Positions 8,726 to 16,938 of a stretch of DNA of 64,000 nt are shown piece by piece. The translations under genes and the position numbers were made by a program. Origin of the DNA: Modicisalibacter sp049808615 (lineage in GTDB: Bacteria > Pseudomonadota > Gammaproteobacteria > Pseudomonadales > Halomonadaceae); NCBI RefSeq assembly GCF_049808615.1, contig NZ_JBNCAN010000003.1:152372-216371 (forward strand), read 5' to 3'. Under the pieces are notes generated by a model that ran no database searches, was not told the DNA's origin, and worked only from the letters and a program-made list of their open reading frames with translations. Each line of letters begins with the position of its first letter. The first letter of the stretch is position 1.

Positions 8726-10729
8726 TCAACAGAAATAGCGAGGGATCGTTTTCTCCCAGCTATTGCGATAGATCTCCTTGCCTTCTTCATAGGCCTGCAG
8801 ACTGTTGACCACGTAGAAATTTTCCGTATCGCAGCTCATGCGGCTCTGGGTATCCACGTGAATACTGATATCCGCATCGCTCAGGTCGACTTCCCAGGTC
8901 GACTCCGTCATGGCGCTCAGCGGCTCGTTTTCGCGAATGCGCCAGACATTGTGATTCTTGGTGCCGTAGGTGATGCCATTGTGGTCCAGCATGCGCAACC
9001 CCTCATCGGAAAAGTCATCCAGCAGCCACTCCCGGGTGGTCAGAGACTTGATGACGCGACGGGTGCGGCTGCCTTCGCGCAGGACCGTCTTGGCTAGCGG
9101 CTTGGCGGTTTCCGCCCGGGTGAAAGGCAGTTCGGTGAGCACCGGCTCCGCGGTCTGGGGCACCCTCACCTGGCTACGATCCAGATCAACCTGAAGTTTC
9201 GCTACTGCCGTGGATGGCCATACCTGTGGCCAATAGGTCGGGCTCAGGCTGATTTCCAGCCGGTGGCCCACGGGCAGCCGGTAGCCGACGACGTCCAGGC
9301 CGAACTCGACGTCGAACCATTCATCGACCGGCAGCGCTTTCGGCTCGGCATGGGAATGCCGATGAGTCAGGTTGAACTGGCCCGCGGTGATATAGGTTTT
9401 TTCACCCTCTGGTGACACATCCGTCAGGCGCGCATGCACGTTGCCGGTGGGTTGATCGCTCCTCAGCCGCAGCTTGACCCGCGTCTTGCCGAGCATGTTG
9501 AGCGGTTTTTCTGTCGCCGGTAGCGTCCAGCTGGTGGCCAGGGCGTTGTCGATGGTCTGATCGTCCGGCAGGTCGCCTTCCTGGCCGAAGGGGCAGAACA
9601 CGCCGGAATACAGGCCGTGATGCTGACGGTTGGCAAGCGTCTGCTGCCCGGAAAATGCCTCCAGCACATCCAAGTCCGAGATATCCGTGGCCAGCAGATC
9701 CACCCACTGGCCCGGCCGGTAATCGTAGGTCGTCTGCGGAGGCACGCTGTCCTGCAGGTAAACGACGAAGCTGTCTTCGTGGGGCTCAATCGTGGCATCC
9801 GTGGCCAGCCAGCGGTCGAACCAGCTGACGCACTCCTGCAGGTAGCCGATCTGTGGCCCGGGTATCGCCAGGTCGGGAAACTCATGGGCCCAGGGGCCGA
9901 CGATGGCCCGCTTGGGCACGTCGAGGTTGTCCATCAATCGGAACACCGCATCGGTGTAGCCGTCCGCCCAGCCGCTCATGGTCAGCACCGGAATGCGAAT
10001 GGCACTGTAATTCTCGCAGATCGAGCCCTGACGCCAGTAGTCGTCTCGAGTCTGGTGCTCGAGCCAGGTCTCCACGAAAGGCGGCGTCTTTTCCAGCCGC
10101 TCCAGCCACATCTCGCGCCACCTGTCGCCGACGAAGCGCGGGAAGGGCGGGCGGGCGTTGTAGGCGAACATGGTGGACGCCCACCACAGCATGTCCGAGC
10201 CCATCAGGGTACCGCCACGATAGTGAACGTCGTCGGCGTAGCGATCGTCCGTGGAGCACAGCGTGACGATGGTCTTCAGCGCCGGATGCTGATGAGCTGC
10301 CATCTGCAGGCCGTTGAAGCCGCCCCAAGACTTGCCAATCATGGCGATATTGCCCGCGGACCATGTCTGCGCGGCGATCCAGTCGAACACTTCCAGACAA
10401 TCCTGCTGCTCCTGGCGCGGATATTCATCCTCGATGATGCCGCCCGAATCGCCGGTACCGCGAATATCCACCCGCACCCCCGCATAACCGCAGCCGGCGA
10501 AATAGCCGAGACGGATTTCATCACGCAGAGCAGTGAACTCATCCTTACGATAGGGCAGATACTCAAGGATCACGCCCCGCGCCATGGCAAGACCCTCGGG
10601 CAGCCACAGCTTGGCGGAAAGCACGGTGCCATCGGTCAACGGTATGGGCGCATGCTCGATGGTTCTGACCGCATAAGGCAGGTCCGTGCGTTCGTGAATC
10701 TTGCTGTAGTCGACGTCGAAGACACCCAT
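8726..10729 (-). CDS. CocE/NonD-family (peptidase S15-like) hydrolase
   Basis: The 667-aa protein has an alpha/beta-hydrolase S15 domain with the nucleophile elbow GKSWGG (Ser134), a YLPYRKD segment, DIRGTGDSGG, a probable catalytic Asp in SGWADGYTDA near residue 255 and His in GPWAHEFPD near residue 282. From about residue 340 it continues into the beta-sandwich X-Pro dipeptidyl-peptidase C-terminal domain (PLNMLGKTRVKLRLRSD, PVGHRLEISLSP). The family includes cocaine esterase, glutaryl-7-ACA acylases and dipeptidyl peptidases, so it hydrolyses an ester or amide. No signal peptide is seen, so it is probably cytoplasmic. Its ATG overlaps the stop of the BCCT transporter (TAATG), implying translational coupling and a shared substrate, perhaps an acylated quaternary amine; that is inference. 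Confidence 0.85.
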   Translation of the reverse strand: MGVFDVDYSKIHERTDLPYAVRTIEHAPIPLTDGTVLSAKLWLPEGLAMARGVILEYLPYRKDEFTALRDEIRLGYFAGCGYAGVRVDIRGTGDSGGIIEDEYPRQEQQDCLEVFDWIAAQTWSAGNIAMIGKSWGGFNGLQMAAHQHPALKTIVTLCSTDDRYADDVHYRGGTLMGSDMLWWASTMFAYNARPPFPRFVGDRWREMWLERLEKTPPFVETWLEHQTRDDYWRQGSICENYSAIRIPVLTMSGWADGYTDAVFRLMDNLDVPKRAIVGPWAHEFPDLAIPGPQIGYLQECVSWFDRWLATDATIEPHEDSFVVYLQDSVPPQTTYDYRPGQWVDLLATDISDLDVLEAFSGQQTLANRQHHGLYSGVFCPFGQEGDLPDDQTIDNALATSWTLPATEKPLNMLGKTRVKLRLRSDQPTGNVHARLTDVSPEGEKTYITAGQFNLTHRHSHAEPKALPVDEWFDVEFGLDVVGYRLPVGHRLEISLSPTYWPQVWPSTAVAKLQVDLDRSQVRVPQTAEPVLTELPFTRAETAKPLAKTVLREGSRTRRVIKSLTTREWLLDDFSDEGLRMLDHNGITYGTKNHNVWRIRENEPLSAMTESTWEVDLSDADISIHVDTQSRMSCDTENFYVVNSLQAYEEGKEIYRNSWEKTIPRYFC

Positions 10730-12252
10730 TACGTCTCTCCTTTTGGCCCGTGGTCCTGGCGCAGCCAGCAGACAATGGAAGCAATCAGCAGCAGATAGAT
10801 TAACAGCACAGGCACCGCGACGATGACCGTGGAGGACTGCACCACCTTCAACCCTCCAATCAGCAGTAGGGAGATTGCCAGCACCGCCATGAGAACGCCC
10901 CAGGTAATGGTGTGCCAGGTGGCCGGCTCCTCGCCATCCTCTTCGCCGATCGAGGCGGTAGAGGCCAGTACGAAGGACGCCGAGTCAAGCGACGTGGCCA
11001 GGAAAATGAAGCCGAGAATGACGAAGAAGATCACCACGATCTTGCTTAGGGGCAGGGTATTGAGCACGTTGATGATAGTCTGGGCATCGCCGTTCTCCGT
11101 CATGCTGCCCACTACGTCGAAAACATCGGTCAACTGCAGGTGCATGGCATAGCCGCCCATGACGGCGAAGTACAACCAGCCACCAAGGGTTCCCCAGGCA
11201 AGCATGTTGACGATTACGGACTTGATGGTGCGGCCCTTGGAAATGCGCGCCACGAACAGGCCAAGAAAGGGCGCGGTGCAGGCGAACCATACCCAGTAGA
11301 ACACCGTCCAGCTTTGAGGAAAGCCGCCTTGGCGAATCGGGTCGGTATAAAAGCTCATACGCAGGAAGTTCTGTGCCATGCGTCCGAAGCTGTCCGTGAA
11401 ATAGGACAGCAGGAAACTCGTGGGCCCAACGAGTAGCACGAACACCGCCAGCGTTACCGCCAGATAAACGTTGAGGTTGCTCAGGTTGCTGATGCCCTTC
11501 TCCAGCCCCAGGGTGGCACTGGTCAGGTAGATAACCGACCAGATCAGGATGATGATGATGCTGAGCTGGGTGGACTGCTCAATGCCGAAGATATCGCCGA
11601 TGCCGGCGGAGATCATCGGCACGCCGAGTCCTAGAGACGTGCCCAGCCCACCCACCAGTGACCAGATCACAAAGATATCGATGACCCGACCCAGCCAGCC
11701 ATCAGCTGTAGCGCCCAGTACCCCCTTGCAGGCCTGGGAGATCTTCAGCGACTTATTGCCCTTGTTGTAGAGCGAGTAGGCGATCACGACGGTGGGTAGC
11801 GTGTAGATGCACCAGGCGGACACGCCCCAGTGGAAGAGCCCGTAGGTCAGCGCCCATTCCACCGCGGCATCGCTTTTGGCCTCCACCTGAAACGGCGGTC
11901 CCTGGTAGTAGTACATCGGCTCGATGATGGACCAGAACATGATGCTGGTGCCCATGCCGGCGCAGAATAGCATGGCGCCGTAGCTGAAGTTGCCGAATAT
12001 CGGACGCTCGCCGTGCCCGCCGAAGCGAATACTCCCGTAGCGCCCGAAGGCAAACCACAGCAGCGTGACGAAGATGCCGAAGGTCAAAAATTCGAAAACC
12101 CAGTCCATCTGATGGTTGATCAGGCTCAGGGCCTGGGTCATCAGGGGCGCCAGAGTCTGTTGAAAGCCGGCTAGTAACGCCGTGATCACCAGTAGTACGG
12201 CGATGGCGGGCCAGAAAACGTAAGGATCGAGTCTTGATCTTTTCCTGTGCAT
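10729..12252 (-). CDS. BCCT-family transporter (first of three)
   Basis: The 507-aa membrane protein has the twelve-helix betaine/choline/carnitine transporter pattern. It shows FCAGMGTSIMFWSIIEP, the glycine-rich TM3 segment with the FW-EP signature, LFHWGVSAWCIY, and APFLGLFVARISKGRTIK, the conserved cytoplasmic loop. BCCT proteins import quaternary or tertiary amines, coupled to Na+ or H+ or by exchange. The glycine stretch differs from the BetP GMGIG, so the coupling ion cannot be called. It is translationally coupled to the S15-type hydrolase, suggesting uptake of an amine conjugate for breakdown rather than osmoprotection. An inverted repeat overlaps its ribosome-binding region. Confidence 0.92.
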   Translation of the reverse strand: MHRKRSRLDPYVFWPAIAVLLVITALLAGFQQTLAPLMTQALSLINHQMDWVFEFLTFGIFVTLLWFAFGRYGSIRFGGHGERPIFGNFSYGAMLFCAGMGTSIMFWSIIEPMYYYQGPPFQVEAKSDAAVEWALTYGLFHWGVSAWCIYTLPTVVIAYSLYNKGNKSLKISQACKGVLGATADGWLGRVIDIFVIWSLVGGLGTSLGLGVPMISAGIGDIFGIEQSTQLSIIIILIWSVIYLTSATLGLEKGISNLSNLNVYLAVTLAVFVLLVGPTSFLLSYFTDSFGRMAQNFLRMSFYTDPIRQGGFPQSWTVFYWVWFACTAPFLGLFVARISKGRTIKSVIVNMLAWGTLGGWLYFAVMGGYAMHLQLTDVFDVVGSMTENGDAQTIINVLNTLPLSKIVVIFFVILGFIFLATSLDSASFVLASTASIGEEDGEEPATWHTITWGVLMAVLAISLLLIGGLKVVQSSTVIVAVPVLLIYLLLIASIVCWLRQDHGPKGET

Positions 12253-12255
12253 CGG

Positions 12256-12269
12256 ACGTTCCCGAACGT
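12256..12269. promoter_or_regulatory. operator-like inverted repeat at the BCCT ribosome-binding region
   Basis: ACGTTC and GAACGT form a perfect 6-2-6 inverted repeat three bases upstream of the minus-strand BCCT start codon, inside the divergent region before the HAD gene. A repressor site or an RBS-masking hairpin are both possible. Confidence 0.35.
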
Positions 12270-12470
12270 TATTGTTGAAAGTGTACTGAAGCTGTCCATG
12301 ATGAGCCTTGTCACCTCTCTAGCGGCGAAGCCAGTGAGTCGATCTGGTGTAGGCTGACGAACAATCATGGGCAACGTGTATACGGTCACGAAATCGCTTC
12401 ACGACCGAGGCGGAAATGGTAATAGACCTTATCTTTCTCTACATCTTGTTTTTCTACAGGAATCGCTTAC

Positions 12471-13094
12471 GTGCTGGATCTTTCGAACATAACGGTCGTT
12501 GCGTTTGATCTGGACGGCACCCTGATCGATTCGCGCCTGGACTTCCCCGCCATTCGCCAGGAGCTTGGCTTCCCCGAGGATGTCGGTCTGCTCGAGCACA
12601 TCGCCACCCTGGAAGATAGCGACCAGGTCCAACACGCTCATCAAGTCGTCCATCGCCATGAAATGGCTGGGGCCGCCGCCGCCACCTGGATGCCCGGCGC
12701 CCGCGAATTGCTCGATAGCCTTCACGATGTCGGCCTGCATACGGCGATTCTCACCCGCAATACGCGTCAGGCGGTTGAGCTTGCCAAGCGCAACTTGGAA
12801 ATTCCCATCGATCTGACCCTGACTCGGGAAGACTGCGCGCCCAAGCCAAGTCCGGACGGGCTGAAAAAGATCGCCAACCACTTCAGTGCCACGACACCAC
12901 AGCTCATCTATGTGGGCGACTTCCTCTTTGACCTGCAAACCGCCAAGGCCGCCGGTGCGCTGGGTTGTTTATATCGCTACGGCGATAACCATCGCTTCAC
13001 CGAGGATGCCGACCTGGTTGTCGATCATCTGAATGAACTTGCCTTCCTATTTCTACAAAACAGACTAGTGCTACACAAAAGGAAAAAATCATGA
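12471..13094 (+). CDS. HAD-superfamily hydrolase (phosphoglycolate phosphatase-like)
   Basis: The 207-aa protein has HAD motif I FDLDGTLIDS (nucleophile Asp in DLDGT near residue 13), motif II around AILTRNT, a Lys in KPSPDGL (motif III) and motif IV YVGDFLFDL. It is likely a small-molecule phosphatase acting in the cytoplasm, with a short helical cap between motifs I and II. The GTG start is supported by an AGGAA eight bases upstream. It overlaps the following amphi-Trp gene by ATGA. The substrate is not determinable. Confidence 0.85.
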   Translation: MLDLSNITVVAFDLDGTLIDSRLDFPAIRQELGFPEDVGLLEHIATLEDSDQVQHAHQVVHRHEMAGAAAATWMPGARELLDSLHDVGLHTAILTRNTRQAVELAKRNLEIPIDLTLTREDCAPKPSPDGLKKIANHFSATTPQLIYVGDFLFDLQTAKAAGALGCLYRYGDNHRFTEDADLVVDHLNELAFLFLQNRLVLHKRKKS

Positions 13095-13315
13095 GCAACA
13101 AGACAGATAGAGACATCGAGAAAAGCTATCCCACGGCCGAATTTATCGCGAAGCTACGCCGTCTTGCGGACTGCCTCGAAAAGGGTGAGCAATTCGAAAT
13201 CAGTATTGCCGGTGAAAGAATCTATGTCCCGGTGCGGGCGACCTACAGCATCGAGCATGAACGCGAAGACAATGAAGAAGAGATCGAGTTTCAAATAAAA
13301 TGGACGAAGGAGTAA
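13091..13315 (+). CDS. amphi-Trp domain-containing small protein
   Basis: This 74-aa acidic protein resembles the amphi-Trp domain family: a helical N-terminus (TAEFIAKLRRLADCLEKGE), a short strand ISIAGERIYVPV and a C-terminal EIEFQIKWTKE strand ending in the family's Trp. The function of this family is unknown. It is coupled to the HAD phosphatase by an ATGA overlap, so the two probably work or are regulated together. A strong hairpin follows. Confidence 0.75.
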   Translation: MSNKTDRDIEKSYPTAEFIAKLRRLADCLEKGEQFEISIAGERIYVPVRATYSIEHEREDNEEEIEFQIKWTKE

Positions 13316-13347
13316 ACGGCGTAAAGATTCCAACGCTCCATTCGGCG

Positions 13348-13383
13348 AACATCACCGGGGCTCCATAGAGCCCCGGTGATGTT
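13348..13383. terminator. bidirectional terminator, perfect 16-bp stem
   Basis: AACATCACCGGGGCTC and its exact reverse complement flank a four-base CATA loop between two convergent genes. Neither side has a long T-run, but the stem is G+C-rich and sits where a shared terminator is expected. Confidence 0.75.
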
Positions 13384-13392
13384 ACAGCGTCT

Positions 13393-14847
13393 TTACACCA
13401 CGGCTTTCTGATACGCCGTACGCTTGGTCACCAGCGAGACGCCGACATAGCAGATCGAGGAAACGACGCAGCCGGTGAGCGGGCCGATCAGCCAACCCAC
13501 GTCGGCGAACAACATCATGTAGCCGCTAGTGGCGAAGCCGGTGAGCATGGCAACGATCGCGCCCCAGGCCGAGCCTTGCCAGAAGGTTGAGATGAATACC
13601 GGGCCGATCAGGCTGGCCAGCAGCGTCCCGGTACCCAGGATACCCAGCCAGGAAAGCATGAAGGGCGGTGCGTAGAGCATCATCAGCAGCGCCACGACCC
13701 CCAGGACGACCACCGCAAAACGATTGATCCACAATACCAATGACGAACTCTTGAAGAGATTACTGAACAGCGCCAGGCGCAGATCGTGAGAAGTCGCCGA
13801 GGCTACGGTGTGCAATAGCGAATTGGCGGTAGACTTCATGGCGAACAGAATGAACAGCGTAATCAATCCTTCCAGCGCCGGCGGCATGAACTGCTCAAGA
13901 TAGACTGGCATGGCGTTGTCCGGGTCCGTCAAACCAGGAACCTTCATGCGCACATAAAGCCCGACGATCGGCACCAGGCTCAGCAGCGCGCCAAAGAACG
14001 CCACGTAAACGCCCATCTTATGCAGCTTGACGTCCGGCTTGAAGGCCAGAAAACGCACCGCCATGAAAGGCAATACCGCAGCGAACAGGAACGCATAGGG
14101 TAACACCAGAAATACCGCTGCGGGACTATCGCCATAGTGCGCGCCGGTGGTGGGATTCAAAAGCTCCGGATCGATGGCGTTGAGCGCACTTTCCCACTCG
14201 CCCAGATTGACGCTGGTCATTATCTGCACGATGATCAGCACTGCGGCGATCGCCATGCCACAGACCATCACCGTATCCGTCCAGGCCACCGCCGCAAGCC
14301 CGCCCAGCATGGTATAGATGATGATGACGCCGACCATCAGCAAGGCGCTATTGGTCAGTTCGATATCCAGCCAGTTGGCTCCCAGCAGCGCGACCGCCTT
14401 GATCTGACTGGTCAGAAACACCAGTAGCAGTATGATGGTGATGACCGCTGCCAGGCCCTGCACCGCTCGGCCTATGGTGCCGCCACCATGAATCTGAGCG
14501 ATATACTCCGGAATGGTGTTGCTGCCCATATCCACCGCCTTGCGTTGCAGAAAGCTGGCGAAATAGAGCACCGCAATCATCATTGCCGGGGCGAAGAAGA
14601 AATTACCCAGCACCTCGACCGCCCCAAACTGATAGGTGGCGCCGGGGGAACCCACGAAACCCCAGCCGCTGAAGCCGGTGGCGACGATGGTGCCGGCACC
14701 GACGAAGGCCCCCAGGGAGCGCCCTGCCAGCAAAAAACCGCCTTCGTCGCCTTTTTTCATCATGCGCGAAGAGAGAAAGCCTAGATAGATCATCAGTCCG
14801 AAGGTGATCAGCAAAAGGCCCCAGTTGAATAGTTGATAGCCGTCCAT
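13393..14847 (-). CDS. Sodium:solute symporter (SSS/SLC5 family)
   Basis: The 484-aa protein has about 13 hydrophobic segments and SSS features such as FLLAGRSLGAFVGAGTIVAT near the N-terminus, FSGWGFVGSPG, an IPEYIA motif and a Ser/Thr-rich TM8 region (AMKSTANSLLHTVASATSHDL) typical of Na+ site 2. I chose the ATG at 14847 because GAGGTG lies six bases upstream; a GTG three codons earlier is possible but overlaps that site. It imports a solute with Na+. A 39-aa membrane peptide is encoded immediately upstream and coupled to it. The divergent LysR gene and the creatinine genes beyond suggest a methylated-amine or related substrate, which is inference. Confidence 0.88.
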   Translation of the reverse strand: MDGYQLFNWGLLLITFGLMIYLGFLSSRMMKKGDEGGFLLAGRSLGAFVGAGTIVATGFSGWGFVGSPGATYQFGAVEVLGNFFFAPAMMIAVLYFASFLQRKAVDMGSNTIPEYIAQIHGGGTIGRAVQGLAAVITIILLLVFLTSQIKAVALLGANWLDIELTNSALLMVGVIIIYTMLGGLAAVAWTDTVMVCGMAIAAVLIIVQIMTSVNLGEWESALNAIDPELLNPTTGAHYGDSPAAVFLVLPYAFLFAAVLPFMAVRFLAFKPDVKLHKMGVYVAFFGALLSLVPIVGLYVRMKVPGLTDPDNAMPVYLEQFMPPALEGLITLFILFAMKSTANSLLHTVASATSHDLRLALFSNLFKSSSLVLWINRFAVVVLGVVALLMMLYAPPFMLSWLGILGTGTLLASLIGPVFISTFWQGSAWGAIVAMLTGFATSGYMMLFADVGWLIGPLTGCVVSSICYVGVSLVTKRTAYQKAVV

Positions 14848-14852
14848 CTTAA

Positions 14853-14972
14853 TCACCTCTTTTGCTGTTCTTGTTGCTTGCGCTTGAGTTCTCGGCGCAC
14901 ATAGGCGGCACCGGCATGCACTAGCATGTAGATGGTCAACACCAGGAAGGTGGACAATACCCAGGAATCCAT
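14853..14972 (-). CDS. 39-aa single-helix membrane peptide, probable small subunit of the SSS symporter
   Basis: The ATG at 14972 follows AAGAGGA by seven bases. The product begins MDSWVLSTFLVLTIYMLVHA, one transmembrane helix, followed by a highly charged tail rich in Arg, Lys and Gln (ELKRKQQEQQKR). Its TGA stop is five bases before the symporter ATG, and the symporter's ribosome-binding site lies in its last codons, so the two are translationally coupled. Small helper peptides of this shape are known for NSS (MetS-type) and some SSS transporters. The assignment rests on position and architecture, not on similarity I can verify. Confidence 0.75.
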   Translation of the reverse strand: MDSWVLSTFLVLTIYMLVHAGAAYVRRELKRKQQEQQKR

Positions 14973-15140
14973 GACCGTATCCTCTTGTTCTTGAACTTGT
15001 TGAAACAGGAATGTCGTCGCTGCTCGGGATAAGAAGTTCGCAGCGAATGCCGTTATAACAATTGACGTTATTTCAGCGAGTCAGAGGAGACCAATTTGTA
15101 TGGCTAATGCCGGTATCATGCATGCCAATAGGGGGGAGCA

Positions 15141-16025
15141 ATGAAGAACATACCAACCGATCTCTTGAGGACATTCGTCACGATCCAGGACCTAGGCGGC
15201 TTTACCAGCGCAGGTGAACTACTGGGGCGCTCGCAACCCGCCATCAGCCTGCAGGTCAAGAAGCTGGAGGAGATACTCGACACGCGACTTTTCCTGCGCG
15301 GCACTCACTTGGCTCTTACCGCCGACGGCGAATACCTCTACGAATCCGCGAAGAAGATGCTGGAAATCAATGACGAGATCATTCACAAGATAAAAGGCGA
15401 AGGTGTATCGGGGAAGGTGCGGCTCGGTATCCCAAATGATTTCGAGCTGGCCTTCCTGCCCAGGGTGCTCAGAAGCTTCACCAAGACACACCCCAACGTA
15501 TCCGTGGAGGTGGACTGTGATATCAGCAAAGCCATCCAGCAGCGCTATCAAAAGCATTTCTACGATATCGTACTGGTGATGGAACGGGTCAATGGCGACG
15601 AACATCGTGATCGGCGTGATTATCGCATCGAACCCCTGGAGTGGGTCATGGCGCATGACTACAAGCTCTCGCCTCAGGAAAGCATCCCCTTGATCACCTA
15701 TCCCCAGGGATGTGTCTATCGCGCCATCACCGAAGAGCTTCTTGCAGCGCACGCCAAGCCGCACAAGATGGTTTACACCAGTCCTAGCCTGCTGGGATTG
15801 CTATCGGCGGTGGAAGCGGGACTCGGTGTTACCGTCATGGCGCGCTCGACGATACCCAGTCAGTTGAAGAGCCTGGAGCACAGCGCGCAACTACCGAAAC
15901 TGGGAAATGTCTGTATCGGTCTCTACTACGAGAATGAGCGTTTGAGCGCCGCCGCGCACCGCGCCCTGGACTTCATTCGCGCGGGCATCGCCAATCTGGA
16001 GAAGAGCAGGTTCGAAACCTTGTGA
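15141..16025 (+). CDS. LysR-family transcriptional regulator (creatinine/SSS locus)
   Basis: The 294-aa protein has an N-terminal winged helix-turn-helix (residues about 5-64: LLRTFVTIQDLGGFTSAGELL, then SQPAISLQVKKLEE) and a LysR substrate-binding domain from about residue 90. A GGGGGGAG ribosome site precedes the ATG. It is divergent from the SSS small subunit and symporter genes and convergent with the creatininase gene, so it probably controls one or both. LysR proteins usually act on the divergent promoter, which favours the symporter. The coinducer is unknown; creatinine, creatine or sarcosine would fit the neighbourhood. Confidence 0.88.
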   Translation: MKNIPTDLLRTFVTIQDLGGFTSAGELLGRSQPAISLQVKKLEEILDTRLFLRGTHLALTADGEYLYESAKKMLEINDEIIHKIKGEGVSGKVRLGIPNDFELAFLPRVLRSFTKTHPNVSVEVDCDISKAIQQRYQKHFYDIVLVMERVNGDEHRDRRDYRIEPLEWVMAHDYKLSPQESIPLITYPQGCVYRAITEELLAAHAKPHKMVYTSPSLLGLLSAVEAGLGVTVMARSTIPSQLKSLEHSAQLPKLGNVCIGLYYENERLSAAAHRALDFIRAGIANLEKSRFETL

Positions 16026-16082
16026 TTGGCGATGCTGTATTCGCCATTGCTGCTGCAGCATCAATCAATGCATCGCCAATCA
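16023..16082. terminator. long inverted repeat between lysR and creatininase genes
   Basis: TGATTGGCGATGC (16023-16035, containing the lysR stop) and GCATCGCCAATCA (16070-16082) are perfect 13-bp inverted repeats around a 34-base spacer with the internal palindrome TGCTGCAGCA. It lies between convergent genes, so a bidirectional terminator is likely. Confidence 0.55.
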
Positions 16083-16090
16083 CGGCATCT

Positions 16091-16849
16091 TCAATCCAAG
16101 TGCCGTACGATCCCGGCAATACACTCATCGAGTATCCAGCGTCCTTTTTCTGAAGTGGCCTCTACCGGAGAAGAAAGCGTTCCGCTTTCAGCTACCCAGC
16201 TTGGATCGGGAGGAAAGACGTCATAGGGCGGAAACGTGGCCGGCTCGACGTGCACCGCCTTGTCCATATCCACGAGCTCCGGATGAAGCTCAAGCATGAT
16301 GGAGGTCTCCAGAATACCGCCGTGCTCGACGGCCCAGCCGGTGAACCCCTTCGGAAACACCTTGGCAATGGTTTCTTCGCTGATGAAGTCCCAGTAGGAA
16401 AGCAGGTAAATCCTTACCTTCAGGTTGCGTAGCTCGCAATGTTTGACCAGCTTGTCGGCGGCCTCGCACAGGAACATGGAGTTCTCGAAATGGCCATTGA
16501 TCAGGACGAACTCACGGTTGCCGTGATTCACATAGGCCAGCAGTACGTCATAGACGTACTGTTCGAGGGCGCTTCCCGAGACGCAGGTCGTTCCCGGAAA
16601 AAAATTACCACCGCCGGATTTTACCTGAGACTTGTAGCCATAGCTGATGGCCGGCGCCACCAGCATGCTGTCGCTTCTTTGTGCCACTTGTTCGGCAATA
16701 TGACTGGGGATCAGCACATCCGGATTGAGGGACATGTGAGGACCATGCTGCTCGATCGCGCCGATCGGCAGGATGATTCTACATCGCCCTGTCTCGGTCT
16801 TTTCCTGGTAGGACACCCAGTCCATGTTCTCTATCTTGACGTTGCGCAT
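16091..16849 (-). CDS. Creatininase (creatinine amidohydrolase)
   Basis: The 252-aa protein belongs to the creatininase family and matches the true creatininase of Pseudomonas rather than only the wider family. It has LPIGAIEQHGPHM (metal ligands Glu and His), the following NPDVLIPS aspartate, SYGYKSQVKSGGGNFFPGTT, INGHFENSMF, the WDF/W-EHGG-ET segment (GWAVEHGGILETS) and PATFPPYDVFPPDP. It reversibly hydrolyses creatinine to creatine with a binuclear metal centre. It is the last gene of a minus-strand set creatinase, BCCT transporter, creatininase, which together take creatinine to sarcosine and urea. The usual length is about 260 aa. Confidence 0.93.
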   Translation of the reverse strand: MRNVKIENMDWVSYQEKTETGRCRIILPIGAIEQHGPHMSLNPDVLIPSHIAEQVAQRSDSMLVAPAISYGYKSQVKSGGGNFFPGTTCVSGSALEQYVYDVLLAYVNHGNREFVLINGHFENSMFLCEAADKLVKHCELRNLKVRIYLLSYWDFISEETIAKVFPKGFTGWAVEHGGILETSIMLELHPELVDMDKAVHVEPATFPPYDVFPPDPSWVAESGTLSSPVEATSEKGRWILDECIAGIVRHLD

Positions 16850-16898
16850 AGCAGCCTACTCCGCTTGCATTCTCAATGACGTGCCAACAAGCCCCTGC

Positions 16899-16922
16899 TC
16901 GGCGCGGCGCGTAACGCGCCGA
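16899..16922. terminator. G+C-rich hairpin between the BCCT and creatininase genes
   Basis: TCGGCGCG and CGCGCCGA pair with an eight-base loop; an alternative GGCGCG/CGCGCC stem with a three-base loop uses the same bases. It lies in an 89-base gap within the presumed operon and may attenuate or protect the mRNA. Confidence 0.4.
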
Positions 16923-16938
16923 CACCGGGCAGCACGGC

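Noticed and set aside
9617..10798. 393-codon plus-strand frame opposite the CocE-like hydrolase
   Set aside because: The minus-strand frame has catalytic motifs and a coupled start; the plus frame is His/Gly/Gln-rich without domains, typical of an antisense shadow.
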